NCBI RefSeq assembly: GCF_032335695.1
Contig: NZ_JACTOJ010000011.1
Location: 1-64,000 of the forward strand
Direction of reading: 5' to 3'
From: JACTOJ01 sp032335695
Lineage (GTDB): Bacteria; Bacillota; Clostridia; Clostridiales; Clostridiaceae
Length of the DNA stretch: 64,000 nucleotides
The notes beneath the pieces are model-generated. The model saw only the letters and a list, made by a program, of their open reading frames with translations. It did no database searches and was not told where the DNA came from. Shown in pieces: positions 26,963 through 35,455 of the stretch. Position numbers and translations under genes: made by a program. The stretch's first letter is position 1; each line of letters begins with the position of its first letter.

Positions 26963-27868
26963 ATGTCAAGAAGCTATGATTTATATCAGATTGATTCTTT
27001 TACAAAGGAAAAATTCAAGGGGAATCCAGCAGGAGTGATAACAAATGCAGAAGGATTAAGCGAGGAGGAGATGCAGAAAATAGCACGGGAGCTTAATAAT
27101 TCTGAAACAGCCTTTATATTTCCTTCAAGCTGTGATGAGTACGATGTCCATATACGTTTTTTTACTCCCAAAAGTGAAGTGCCTGTTTGTGGACATGCTA
27201 CCATTGCGGCCCATTATGTACGAGCTATTGAAAATAAACTTGATACTTCAAGAGTTTATCATAAGACGGGAGCAGGAATTCTGCCTGTAGATATAATTAA
27301 AGAAAAAGATGATTATAAAATTGTTATGACTCAGGGTAAAATTGAATTTGGAAATATACTAGAAGGCATAAACAAGGAAGAGCTGTTGGAAGCCTTAAAT
27401 ATAGAAGATGAAGCTTTGCTTGAAAATTATAAAATTCAAATCGTCTCAACAGGACATTCAAAGGTTATGATAGGAATAAAAAGTCTTGATGTTCTAAATA
27501 GCCTGCAGCCTGATTATACTGCACTTTCCAGACTAAGCGATAGAATAAAGTGTAATGGATATTATGTTTTTACAATAGATCCTGGAAATGAAATTTTAGT
27601 TCATGGCAGAATGTTTGCACCTGCCATAGGGATTAATGAGGACCCGGTTACTGGCAATGCAAATGGTCCTTTGGGTGCATATCTTGTTCACCATAAGCTA
27701 GTAAAATCTAGTGACTCTTTGTTTAAATTTATGGCAAAGCAGGGGGAGGCTATAGGAAGAGCCGGTGCCATAGAGGTAGAGGTAAATATTGAGGATAAAG
27801 AACCTAAGGAAGTTAAAATTTCAGGAAGTGCTGTGGTGATATTTAAAACTGAGCTGGTGCTAATTTAA
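26963..27868 (+). CDS. PhzF family isomerase/epimerase
   Basis: A 301-residue protein with the diaminopimelate epimerase-like double fold of the PhzF family. IDSFTKEKFKGNPAGVI (residues about 9-25), NNSETAF with the catalytic glutamate near residue 45, VPVCGHATIAAH near 75, and EDPVTGNANGPLGAYL in the second half are visible. ATG 26963 follows AGAGGTGAAAATT. No phenazine genes are present, so it is one of the many PhzF-like enzymes of unknown substrate. Its stop overlaps by 4 bp the convergent YdcZ-type gene. Confidence 0.88.
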   Translation: MSRSYDLYQIDSFTKEKFKGNPAGVITNAEGLSEEEMQKIARELNNSETAFIFPSSCDEYDVHIRFFTPKSEVPVCGHATIAAHYVRAIENKLDTSRVYHKTGAGILPVDIIKEKDDYKIVMTQGKIEFGNILEGINKEELLEALNIEDEALLENYKIQIVSTGHSKVMIGIKSLDVLNSLQPDYTALSRLSDRIKCNGYYVFTIDPGNEILVHGRMFAPAIGINEDPVTGNANGPLGAYLVHHKLVKSSDSLFKFMAKQGEAIGRAGAIEVEVNIEDKEPKEVKISGSAVVIFKTELVLI

Positions 27869-28284
27869 TCGGGCATTGAGTAAATTATTAAGCCCATAAG
27901 GAATAATGCGGCGCCTATCAGCTTACCTTTAGAGAAAATCCCCAAATAAAAGTAATCGATGAGAGCGCTAGTGAGCATTTGACCAATAAATCTTAGTATG
28001 ACTATATACACCGCTGGAATTTTTGAAACTATTATATTAAATAAATAAGTTGTTAGCACTCCTATAAAGCCTCCAAGGAAATATGGCAGTGGAGTTGACT
28101 TTAAGGCAGAATAAGAAGGTATAGAATCAATCATTATTATGCATAGGAGGATGGAAGAAAGAAAAGCCATCAGATAATTTATGAAAACACTATTTATCAT
28201 GCCTTCTCTTTCAGCCAGCCTTCCATTCAATATCATGTTTATAACTATAGTAATTCCGGTTAAAAATGATAAGCATATATACAT
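27865..28284 (-). CDS. YdcZ (DUF606) family small membrane protein, second of pair
   Basis: A 139-residue membrane protein with four to five hydrophobic spans and the family features NGRLAEREG near the N-terminus and RFIGQMLTSALIDYF near residue 100. GAGGAGG precedes the ATG. It follows its paralogue by 12 bp; paired small multidrug/metabolite transporter-like proteins usually work as heterodimers. A Crp-type regulator is divergently transcribed beyond the pair. Substrate unknown. Confidence 0.82.
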   Translation of the reverse strand: MYICLSFLTGITIVINMILNGRLAEREGMINSVFINYLMAFLSSILLCIIMIDSIPSYSALKSTPLPYFLGGFIGVLTTYLFNIIVSKIPAVYIVILRFIGQMLTSALIDYFYLGIFSKGKLIGAALFLMGLIIYSMPD

Positions 28285-28296
28285 TATTTTGCCTCC

Positions 28297-28719
28297 TCAC
28301 ATAATAATCATAAAAACTATACCAAGGGAAATTATTAATAAACCAAATATTTTTTGCTTTTTTAATTTATATCTTGGTCTCTCAAATAATCCAAAATGAT
28401 CTATGAGGCTGGACATTATGAGCTGCCCGAACAGAGCTAGTCCAGCGGCTAAAGTAACTCCGATTTTAGGAATGGATATGTTATTTAAAAGTATTGTTAT
28501 CACGCTCAATACTCCAGGAAGAAAAAATATAAAGGATAACTTTCTCATATTTGATAGCTTGTTTTTGGTTACAATAGATACAAATAGTATTAATAATAAG
28601 CCTATGAAATGATATATTAAAGTACTTATATAATAGCCGATTATGCTTGTAAGCATGCTGTTTAGAAAAATCATTACAGCAAGTATCATACCATTTACTA
28701 AAGTTAAGCCTGTATACAT
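28297..28719 (-). CDS. YdcZ (DUF606) family small membrane protein, first of pair
   Basis: A 140-residue membrane protein of four to five spans, with LNSMLTSIIGYYIST near the N-terminus and LALFGQLIMSSLIDHFG near residue 95, parallel to its neighbour. AAAGGGAGG lies upstream of the ATG. It is the promoter-proximal gene of the pair and is divergent from the Crp-type regulator 93 bp away, its probable controller. Confidence 0.82.
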   Translation of the reverse strand: MYTGLTLVNGMILAVMIFLNSMLTSIIGYYISTLIYHFIGLLLILFVSIVTKNKLSNMRKLSFIFFLPGVLSVITILLNNISIPKIGVTLAAGLALFGQLIMSSLIDHFGLFERPRYKLKKQKIFGLLIISLGIVFMIIM

Positions 28720-28785
28720 ATTTTAAATAAACCTCCCTTTACAATCTTCTATAAATAATTTATTATATTTATAAAATTTAGAACA

Positions 28786-28797
28786 TGACATGCGTCA
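28786..28797. promoter_or_regulatory. Palindrome TGACATGCGTCA, possible Crp-type operator
   Basis: A TGAC-N4-GTCA palindrome lies 15 bp before the regulator gene and 66 bp before the divergent YdcZ pair. The symmetry resembles a shortened CRP/FNR site. It overlaps the space just ahead of the SD, so it may mediate autoregulation. Confidence 0.4.
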
Positions 28798-28812
28798 GGT
28801 TAAGGAGAATTT

Positions 28813-29502
28813 ATGAGGAGAATTGCCAATAAAGAGCTTCTGCAGGAATACATTGATAAGTTTAATTTGGAAGATATTTTTGATAAAGCCTTATTGGAGA
28901 GGGCGGAACTTCACTTTTATGAAAAAGAAGAGACCATACTAAAGGCAGAAGCTAAGCTGGAGAATTATTATCTGCTGGTAGACGGAAAAATTAAGGTTTC
29001 TTACCTATTTGAAAATGGTAAATCAATGCTGCTAAAGTTTTACAAGGATTTTAATACTATAGGGGATTTAGAGCTTCTCAAGGATCTTCCTATACGCTGC
29101 GATATTGATGCGGTAGACGATACTTATCTAATAGCTCTTTCTTCGGAAATAATAAGAAGAGAGTATTTAAATGACTCAAGGTTTCTTCGCCATTTGGTGG
29201 AAACTCTCAGTGATAAGCTTTACGCCACCATAAATAACAGTTCTTATAATTTCGTATATCCTTTAATTAATAGGCTTTCAAGTTATTTGGTGGAGCATTT
29301 AACAGAAGAAAACCATATAAATTTAAAAGCTTCTTTTTTAGAGATTGCTCAGTTTTTAGGTACCACCTATAGGCATCTCAATAGAACCTTAAAGGAGCTT
29401 GAGGCAAGGGGACTTATAAGGTGTGATAATAAAACCATATATATATTGAAGGAAGCTGAATTAAAGAAACTAGCTAAAAATATATACTTAAAACCACTAT
29501 AA
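28813..29502 (+). CDS. Crp/Fnr-family regulator, YeiL-like
   Basis: A 229-residue protein with an N-terminal cyclic-nucleotide-binding fold (residues about 25-115) and a C-terminal winged helix around 165-200 (ASFLEIAQFLGTTYRHLNRTLKEL). No cysteine cluster for an FNR iron-sulfur centre is present. AAGGAG precedes the ATG. Divergent YdcZ-type transporter genes are the likely targets; this gene order is frequent in clostridia as far as I recall. The ligand is unknown. Confidence 0.87.
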   Translation: MRRIANKELLQEYIDKFNLEDIFDKALLERAELHFYEKEETILKAEAKLENYYLLVDGKIKVSYLFENGKSMLLKFYKDFNTIGDLELLKDLPIRCDIDAVDDTYLIALSSEIIRREYLNDSRFLRHLVETLSDKLYATINNSSYNFVYPLINRLSSYLVEHLTEENHINLKASFLEIAQFLGTTYRHLNRTLKELEARGLIRCDNKTIYILKEAELKKLAKNIYLKPL

Positions 29503-29549
29503 ATATGAGTATGTTCTAGCTGCAAGAGGAATTGAAATATATGTTTAAG

Positions 29550-29891
29550 TTATTTACAACCACTGTCTAAATGAGAATAATGCTTTATGGACCAATCTTC
29601 AATTTCTTTAATGATTTTAGTAAGCTCTCTTCCCTTATCAGTAAGATAATACTCTACCTTAGGAGGTATTTCAGCATATACCTGCTTACTTATTAAATCT
29701 TCATTTTCTAATTCTTTCAGCTTTTCGTTTAATACTTTTTGACTTATTCCATTAGTTATTCGATGAAGCTCCAAAAACCTTTTAGGCTCATCATACAGAT
29801 GGCATAATAAAACTGCCTTCCATTTGCCTCTAATAAAATCCATCGCAAAATCTAATAAACATACATATTTTTTACCATTATAATTTATCAT
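29550..29891 (-). CDS. HxlR-family regulator
   Basis: A 113-residue winged-helix protein. DFIRGKWKAVLLCHLYDEPKRFLELHR (residues about 18-44) and ISQKVLNEKLKELENEDLI are typical of HxlR proteins, which often sense electrophiles or redox changes through a conserved N-terminal cysteine; here Cys11 in YVCLLDFA fits. It is divergent from a flavodoxin-fold reductase gene whose promoter overlaps two palindromes. A weak SD (CAGGTACC) precedes the ATG. Confidence 0.87.
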   Translation of the reverse strand: MINYNGKKYVCLLDFAMDFIRGKWKAVLLCHLYDEPKRFLELHRITNGISQKVLNEKLKELENEDLISKQVYAEIPPKVEYYLTDKGRELTKIIKEIEDWSIKHYSHLDSGCK

Positions 29892-30051
29892 TCAGGTACC
29901 TGCCTTTAATTTTTATAGGGACATATTAAAAATGCAATATATGCCCGCTAATTCATGATATCAAATTCTCACATGAAAATAAATATAAAAGATTAATGAA
30001 AAAATTTTATCTATTCAGGGCAGATATTACGGTAAATCTTACCTAAAAGTA

Positions 30052-30078
30052 AGTTATCTAACTAAAAAGTGCGTACTT
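30052..30078. promoter_or_regulatory. Palindromic operators for HxlR
   Basis: AGTTATCTAACT (30052-30063) and AAGTGCGTACTT (30067-30078) are adjacent inverted repeats in the divergent region. The second overlaps the -35 TTGTAA (30077-30082), which pairs with TATAAT (30100-30105) at 17 bp, so occupation should block the reductase promoter. The remaining 250 bp of this gap are AT-rich without a gene. Confidence 0.6.
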
Positions 30079-30105
30079 GTAAATCAATTTATCCTTTCCT
30101 ATAAT
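30077..30105 (+). promoter_or_regulatory. Promoter of the flavodoxin-fold reductase gene
   Basis: TTGTAA and TATAAT with a 17-bp spacer; the start near 30112 lies about 32 nt before the ATG. Confidence 0.7.
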
Positions 30106-30143
30106 AAGCACATAATAAAGATTTGCTATATGGAGGTATATAT

Positions 30144-30779
30144 ATGAAAGTAGTCGCTTTTAACGGAAGTCCTAGGAAGAACGGGAACACTTTTCATGCA
30201 ATACAAATGGTTGCAGAGGAATTAGAGAAAGAAAACATAGAAGTGGAGATTGTTCATGTGGGTAATAAAGTGATACGCGGATGTCTAGCTTGCGGAGGCT
30301 GCAGCAGGAATATGAATGAAAGCTGTGTAATTAAAAATGATGAGGTGAACGAATGGATTCAAAAAATGAAGGAAGCCGATGGTATTATTTTGGGATCACC
30401 TGTACATTATTCAGCCATAGCAGGAACCATGAAGTCATTTTTAGATAGAGCCTTTCTTGTTACATCTGTAAATAATGGCATGCTTAGACATAAGGTAGGA
30501 GCTAGCGTTGTTGCAGTTAGAAGATCCGGCGGTGTTGCTGTATTTAATCAATTAAATAATTATATCAATTATTCGGAGATGTTAATGCCTTCGTCAAATT
30601 ATTGGAATGTAATTCATGGTACAGAACCAGGGGAAGCATTGCAGGATGAAGAAGGAAAGCAAATTATGAGAGTGCTAGGAAAAAATATGGCGTGGTCCTT
30701 AAAGCTTGTTGCCGCTGGAAAAAATAATGTGGAAGAAGGCAAAATTGAAGATAAAATATTCACTAACTTTATAAGATAA
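30144..30779 (+). CDS. NAD(P)H-dependent FMN reductase, flavodoxin fold
   Basis: A 211-residue protein of the iron-sulfur flavoprotein/NADPH-dependent FMN reductase group. FNGSPRKNGNT (residues 5-15) is the FMN phosphate loop, CLACGGCSRN near 50 carries three cysteines, and GSPVHYSAIAGTMKSFLDR near 90 contacts the flavin. The cysteines do not form the full spacing for a 4Fe-4S cluster, so cluster binding is uncertain. TGGAGGT precedes the ATG. The divergent HxlR gene is its probable repressor. Confidence 0.88.
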   Translation: MKVVAFNGSPRKNGNTFHAIQMVAEELEKENIEVEIVHVGNKVIRGCLACGGCSRNMNESCVIKNDEVNEWIQKMKEADGIILGSPVHYSAIAGTMKSFLDRAFLVTSVNNGMLRHKVGASVVAVRRSGGVAVFNQLNNYINYSEMLMPSSNYWNVIHGTEPGEALQDEEGKQIMRVLGKNMAWSLKLVAAGKNNVEEGKIEDKIFTNFIR

Positions 30780-30872
30780 AAGGGTAAATGCTATAAACAT
30801 TAATTTTACTAATTTAAATCTTCACCTTATAATTAGAATGAAAAACTAATTAATGAGGAAGAAGTTGATTGA

Positions 30873-31805
30873 ATGGGAGACAAGAAGATATTTACTAATG
30901 GGAAATTTGTTGCAATCATAGCAACAATATGTTGTTTATTATGGGGAAGTGCCTATCCTGCAGTAAAAAAAGGATATTTATTATTTAATATAGCATCAGG
31001 AGACATACCATCGAAATTATTATTCGCAGGTTACAGATTCTTTTTAGCAGGCATCATTTTACTTTTTATTTCAAAGCTTTCCGGAAAAAGTTTATTAAAA
31101 TTTTCAAAAAAGGCATTTTCCCAATTACTTATTTTAGGGCTTCTTCAGACCACTCTGCAATATATATTTTTTTATATTGGACTAGCTAATACCACTGGAG
31201 TTAAGGGAGCTGTATTGAATTCCATGGTAACTTTTTTCAGCGTTATACTAGCACACTTTATATATGCTAATGACAAGCTGAATAAAAGGAAGTCTTTAGG
31301 CTGTATAATAGGTTTCATAGGAGTGGTAATAGTAAATTTCAGTTCCAATTTGCTGGATTTTTCTTTTACCTTAAATGGAGATGGGTTTGTGGTTATAGCC
31401 GCTTTTGTTTTTTCAGTAGCAGCTATCTACTGCAAGAGGCTTACTGTCAGCATGGATGTAATGGTAGTAACAGGCTACAGTCTTTTTATAGGAGGAGCTG
31501 TGCTTATATTACTGGGAGAAATTTATGGAGGAAGGGTATATAATTTTATTACACCTTCTTCTTTGATTTTGATATATTTAGCTATATTATCTTCAGCAGC
31601 ATTTTCACTGTGGAATTTACTTTTAAAATATAATAAGGTAGGTTTGGTGTCCGTATATAATTTCCTTACGCCAATCTTTGGGGCAGTATTGTCAGCAATT
31701 TTTTTAGGGGAGAATATTTTAGAATTAAAGAATGTGGCAGCACTTATATTAGTGTGTGCAGGAATCTGGATGGTTAACTATACTGGAAGAAAATATGATG
31801 TATAA
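30873..31805 (+). CDS. EamA/DMT family transporter
   Basis: A 310-residue membrane protein with about ten spans in two EamA repeats. CCLLWGSAYPAVK (about residues 19-31) opens the first, and the second begins near 165, with FNFLTPIF-like NFLTPIFGAVLSAIFLGE near 260. Such proteins export amino acids or other metabolites. GAGGAAG precedes the ATG. A terminator at 31840 ends the gene. It may be co-transcribed with the FMN reductase 93 bp upstream, though this is uncertain. Confidence 0.87.
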   Translation: MGDKKIFTNGKFVAIIATICCLLWGSAYPAVKKGYLLFNIASGDIPSKLLFAGYRFFLAGIILLFISKLSGKSLLKFSKKAFSQLLILGLLQTTLQYIFFYIGLANTTGVKGAVLNSMVTFFSVILAHFIYANDKLNKRKSLGCIIGFIGVVIVNFSSNLLDFSFTLNGDGFVVIAAFVFSVAAIYCKRLTVSMDVMVVTGYSLFIGGAVLILLGEIYGGRVYNFITPSSLILIYLAILSSAAFSLWNLLLKYNKVGLVSVYNFLTPIFGAVLSAIFLGENILELKNVAALILVCAGIWMVNYTGRKYDV

Positions 31806-31839
31806 ATTTTCATGCAATGCTGCGGATTAAAATGTAAAT

Positions 31840-31870
31840 GGCCCTAGGCGTAAAGCTTAGGGCATCTTTT
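31840..31870. terminator. Terminator between EamA and convergent AraC genes
   Basis: GCCCTAGGC (31841-31849) pairs with GCTTAGGGC (31855-31863), one G-U pair, followed by ATCTTTT. Confidence 0.85.
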
Positions 31871-31877
31871 ATGTAAT

Positions 31878-32795
31878 TTATTTATTTTTGGCTTCACTTT
31901 TGAGTTTTATATAATAAGATGGAGTCATTTTAGTGATTTTTTTGAAAAGCTTACTGAAGTAATAGGGATCATCCACCCCTACCAAATAGCCTACTTCTGA
32001 TACCTTTAAGGGAGTGGTGTCAAATAAATCCTTAGCACGATTTATGCGCAAGATATTTAGATAATTTAATATTGTATAGCCTGTCATTTTCTGAAAAACT
32101 CTGTTTAAATAATCATAATTTGCTTCAAAGGATTGTTCTATATCTTCGCTAGTGATTTTATTCTGATAATTAGAATTCAAGTAATGCTGAATGTTTCTGC
32201 ATTTGACAAAGGCTTTGGAAAAGTGAGGCTGAGAATTTTCAATCTGCCCTGTGGTATAATCTCTGCTTATTTTAATTAGTATTTCTAAAAACTTTAAGGA
32301 TACTATCCTTTTATAACCTTCATACTTTTGGTAATAATCACTGTCTGCATTTACCAGTAAAGAAATCAGTTCATTTTCATCTTTATAATGATAATATTTA
32401 GGAAAGTAAAATTCAGGCTCTGTATCAGAGGTCTCGCTAAGATATTCACTGTGAAGAGAATTCTTTCTTTTATCCATAAGCAGCTTTGATATTTCTTCAG
32501 AAGATCTGTTTGTTACTGATGTAATTTTAGGATGCTTAAAGTGAAAATAATAATAATGACATACTGCTTCTTTATAGCCATAATGCTCAATATTGGGCTC
32601 TAGCAGAAGAATATCTCCTTTAGTTAGATGATATTCTTTAATCCCTTCTTGTATATAAAGTTCACCGCTCTTAATAATATATAAAATATATTCATTAATA
32701 GTTCGATTAAAATGCCTCCAGGGCTTTGTATAATCTACATGACCAATAAGCCTTACAGAAGGTACAATATTGGTATCTATTGACAATAAATCCAT
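31878..32795 (-). CDS. AraC-family regulator of the dextran/isomaltose gene cluster
   Basis: A 305-residue protein with an N-terminal cupin (INEYILYIIKSGELYIQEG, then HLTKGDILLLEPNIEHYG at about residues 56-73) and a C-terminal double helix-turn-helix (VSEVGYLVGVDDPYYFSKLFKKI near 265-287). The length and layout match MsmR/RafR-type activators of sugar ABC operons. GGTGGTG precedes the ATG. It is divergent from the binding-protein/permease/glycosidase operon starting at 33116, and would activate it when an isomalto-oligosaccharide is sensed. The ligand is inferred from the operon. Confidence 0.85.
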   Translation of the reverse strand: MDLLSIDTNIVPSVRLIGHVDYTKPWRHFNRTINEYILYIIKSGELYIQEGIKEYHLTKGDILLLEPNIEHYGYKEAVCHYYYFHFKHPKITSVTNRSSEEISKLLMDKRKNSLHSEYLSETSDTEPEFYFPKYYHYKDENELISLLVNADSDYYQKYEGYKRIVSLKFLEILIKISRDYTTGQIENSQPHFSKAFVKCRNIQHYLNSNYQNKITSEDIEQSFEANYDYLNRVFQKMTGYTILNYLNILRINRAKDLFDTTPLKVSEVGYLVGVDDPYYFSKLFKKITKMTPSYYIKLKSEAKNK

Positions 32796-33022
32796 ACTTA
32801 AAACACCACCATTATTAAAAGTCGCTATTGTACAAAAAAAGTATAAATTCTACATTCAATAATATTTCATTACCTATTAAAATAAAAGCAAAGAGATGAA
32901 GATACTAAAGCAAATAGAAAAAAGTAATAAAAAAATAAGAAATATGTAAACCTTTATATAATTATCGTTATTAAACAAATATTTTAAATTAATTATACCA
33001 TATAAATAAGTTCAATGAAATG

Positions 33023-33051
33023 CAAACGATTCCTTTGAAAGAAAACGTTTG
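33023..33051. promoter_or_regulatory. Extended imperfect palindrome, operator candidate
   Basis: CAAACG (33023-33028) and CGTTTG (33046-33051) bound a 29-bp imperfect palindrome in which 12 of the 14 outer positions per arm match. GAAAACGTTTGAT inside it also resembles the core of a CcpA cre site but lacks several consensus bases. It lies about 40 bp upstream of the operon -10. Confidence 0.5.
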
Positions 33052-33056
33052 ATTAT

Positions 33057-33091
33057 AGTGCTTGGTATTACCAAAAGCACTTTAATATAAA
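33057..33091 (+). promoter_or_regulatory. Promoter and second inverted repeat of the dextran operon
   Basis: AGTGCTTGGTA and TACCAAAAGCACT form an inverted repeat at 33057-33081. TTGGTA (33062-33067) inside it, with TATAAA (33086-33091) 18 bp on, is the best promoter reading. A protein bound there would affect RNA polymerase directly. No gene is seen in the 320 bp between 32796 and 33115. Confidence 0.45.
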
Positions 33092-33115
33092 AAATAATTT
33101 ATAGGGGGATAAGAT

Positions 33116-34411
33116 ATGAAAAATAAAAAAATTTTTACATTGATTCTATCAAGTCTTATGATTTCCACTTTATTAGCCGGATGTGGTAAAAGCGAATCCT
33201 CTCAAACTGGAGGGCAAAACAGCAATGTTTCAGATGAAACAAAACTGACTGGTCAAATTGAAATGTGGAGTACCTTTACAGATGCTGAAAATAAGGTGCT
33301 AAAAGAAAAGATAGTTCCTGCCTTTAATAAGAAATACCCAGATATCAAGGTTAAGATTACACCAATGCCAAGCGGAGATGATTATAAGAAGCAAATACTC
33401 CAAAGCGCTATGAGTGGAACTACTCCTGATTTAGCAAGAGTTGATATTGTAGATGTTGCTCAATACGCTGATCAAGACTATTTATCAACGGTGGATAATA
33501 TGAAAGGCTTTGAAGATCTGAAGAAAGATTTATATGCGGGACCTATGAGTACTAATTTCTACAATGGACACTATTATGGGATACCTTTGGATACTAATAC
33601 AAAAGTAGCTATATTTAATAAAGCAATGCTTGATAAAGCAGGCTTTAAGGAAGCACCTAAAACTATGGAGGAATTAGAGCAATATGCTTCGAAGGTAAAA
33701 GATGACAAGGTTATGGGGATAGGTATTGCTGGCATAGAATCTTGGTCATCGTTTCCATACTTTTTATCTCTTGGAGGAAAGTTTACAGACGATAAGAATA
33801 CAAAGGCTACAGGATATTTAAATAGTCCAGAAAGTGTAAAAGCCCTTGAGAAAATGATTGAATGGAATGATAAAGGATATGTAGGAAAGTGCCTGCTTGG
33901 AGGAGAGGGCTCTTGGGAAGGCTATAATGCAGGACATTATGGAATGATTGATGATGGACCATGGTGGTATCCAGCAAATAAAGATCAAAAGCAGGTTAAG
34001 GACAATGTGATATTTGCTCCAATACCTAAGGGTGATGGAGGAAGCATATCATTAGTTGGAGGAGAGGACACTGTAATATTTAAAAATTCTAAAAATCAGG
34101 AACAAGCCTATGCTTTTGCCAAATTTCTAGCTTCCGATGATGCTCAAACCATATTTGCTACAGATCTTGGAATGATGCCTGTGAATACAAATACAGCAAA
34201 GAAACCGGTGGTTACTGACAATGAAATATTAAAAGTATATATGGAGCAGTTAAATTCCACTTGGGCAAGGACGCCAAGTCCTAAATGGGCAGATATATCT
34301 ACTGCGGTAAAAGAAGATTTTGAAGCGGCCGTAAGAAAAAAGAAGACTGCTCAGGTCGCTTTAGATGATGCTGCAAAGAAAGTTGATGCGTTACTTAAAT
34401 CAAGCAAATAA
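33116..34411 (+). CDS. Sugar ABC transporter binding lipoprotein
   Basis: A 431-residue family 1 extracellular solute-binding protein. The signal peptide ends in the lipobox LLAGC with Cys23 as lipidation site. The mature part begins with a Ser/Gly/Asn-rich linker and then IEMWSTFTDAENKVLKE, typical of CUT1 binding proteins. GGGGGATAAG precedes the ATG. It opens a run of six genes with short gaps, coding for permeases, two GH66 enzymes and an oligo-1,6-glucosidase, so isomalto-oligosaccharides from dextran are the likely ligands. Confidence 0.9.
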   Translation: MKNKKIFTLILSSLMISTLLAGCGKSESSQTGGQNSNVSDETKLTGQIEMWSTFTDAENKVLKEKIVPAFNKKYPDIKVKITPMPSGDDYKKQILQSAMSGTTPDLARVDIVDVAQYADQDYLSTVDNMKGFEDLKKDLYAGPMSTNFYNGHYYGIPLDTNTKVAIFNKAMLDKAGFKEAPKTMEELEQYASKVKDDKVMGIGIAGIESWSSFPYFLSLGGKFTDDKNTKATGYLNSPESVKALEKMIEWNDKGYVGKCLLGGEGSWEGYNAGHYGMIDDGPWWYPANKDQKQVKDNVIFAPIPKGDGGSISLVGGEDTVIFKNSKNQEQAYAFAKFLASDDAQTIFATDLGMMPVNTNTAKKPVVTDNEILKVYMEQLNSTWARTPSPKWADISTAVKEDFEAAVRKKKTAQVALDDAAKKVDALLKSSK

Positions 34412-34479
34412 TAGTTGTTTAGGAGTTGGGAATTTAAAGATTATTTGAATTCCCAACCACAAAAAGGAGAGTGAAGCAA

Positions 34480-35442
34480 TTGGAAAGAAATACAGCAGCT
34501 CTTTCCCAGCATAAAAATAGAAAAATAAAGCTTAATAGGAAACAAAAAGAAGCATTGGAAGGATGGGCATTTATAGGAATTGGATTTTTACTTTTCTTAG
34601 TTTTTGTAGCATATCCTCTTTTGAAAAATGTAATGATGGCCTTCATGAATTATAGTGTTAATCCTAATAAGCCAAGCACTTTTGCAGGACTTGCAAATTT
34701 TAAAAAGGCCTTTTTTCCTGGAGGAACCTTAGATGAAAGCTCAAAATTTTATTTATCTCTCAGAAATACTTTGCTTGCAGTTATAGTTACAGTGCCAATT
34801 CAGTGGTTTTTAGGCATGATAATTGCCATAGCGATAGAGTCACTTTCAAAAGGAAAAATGATTTATAGATTTTTGCTTTATATTCCTGTTATCTCAGATT
34901 GGATAGTGGTAGCAATATTATTTAAATATATCTTTCAAGATACTCAGGGAGCGCTAGTGAATTCAATACTGCTTAATTTACATCTAATAAGTCAGCCAAT
35001 TTCCTGGCTTCAAAATGAATGGACTGGAAATATTGTAATCTGGGCACTGTGCATATGGAAAGGCATAGGCTGGGTAATGATTATGTATACTGCAGCCATT
35101 CAGGATCTTCCTAAAGACATATATGAAGCAGCTGACGTAGACGGAGCCACCAAAAAACAGCAAATGTGGAAAATCACCTTGCCGCTTCTTGCATCAAGAA
35201 CTTATTTTATAGCAATTAATTTGATAATAGGTGCCTTTAATATAATGCTTCAGGTAATGCTTATCACAGGAGGGGGACCTTTAGGAAAGACAGATGTTCT
35301 CTTAGATTACATGTACAATAAAGCATTTTCAAGCTTTGACTTTGGTTATGCTGCGGCTTTAAGTCTTATTATGTCGGTTATGCTAATATTTATTTCTACT
35401 CTGCAAAAGAGAATAACTAAGAATTCTGAAATTGAATTTTAA
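34480..35442 (+). CDS. CUT1 sugar ABC permease, MalF type
   Basis: A 320-residue membrane protein with about six spans and the EAA loop YEAADVDGATKKQQMWKITLPLL near residue 225. The start is taken as TTG 34480, because AAGGAG ends 10 nt before it; the GTG at 34471 lies too close to the SD. It pairs with the next gene to form the channel. No ATPase gene is in the operon, as is usual for clostridial and streptococcal CUT1 systems that share an MsmK-like ATPase. Confidence 0.88.
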   Translation: MERNTAALSQHKNRKIKLNRKQKEALEGWAFIGIGFLLFLVFVAYPLLKNVMMAFMNYSVNPNKPSTFAGLANFKKAFFPGGTLDESSKFYLSLRNTLLAVIVTVPIQWFLGMIIAIAIESLSKGKMIYRFLLYIPVISDWIVVAILFKYIFQDTQGALVNSILLNLHLISQPISWLQNEWTGNIVIWALCIWKGIGWVMIMYTAAIQDLPKDIYEAADVDGATKKQQMWKITLPLLASRTYFIAINLIIGAFNIMLQVMLITGGGPLGKTDVLLDYMYNKAFSSFDFGYAAALSLIMSVMLIFISTLQKRITKNSEIEF

Positions 35443-35455
35443 AGGAGGTGGGAAC

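Noticed and set aside
26963..27868. Phenazine biosynthesis
   Set aside because: Only a PhzF-like protein is present; no other phz genes are nearby and this family has many other members.
33041..33054. CcpA cre site
   Set aside because: Only the AAAACGTTT core fits; the outer TG and CA of the consensus are missing, so it is kept only as part of a palindrome.
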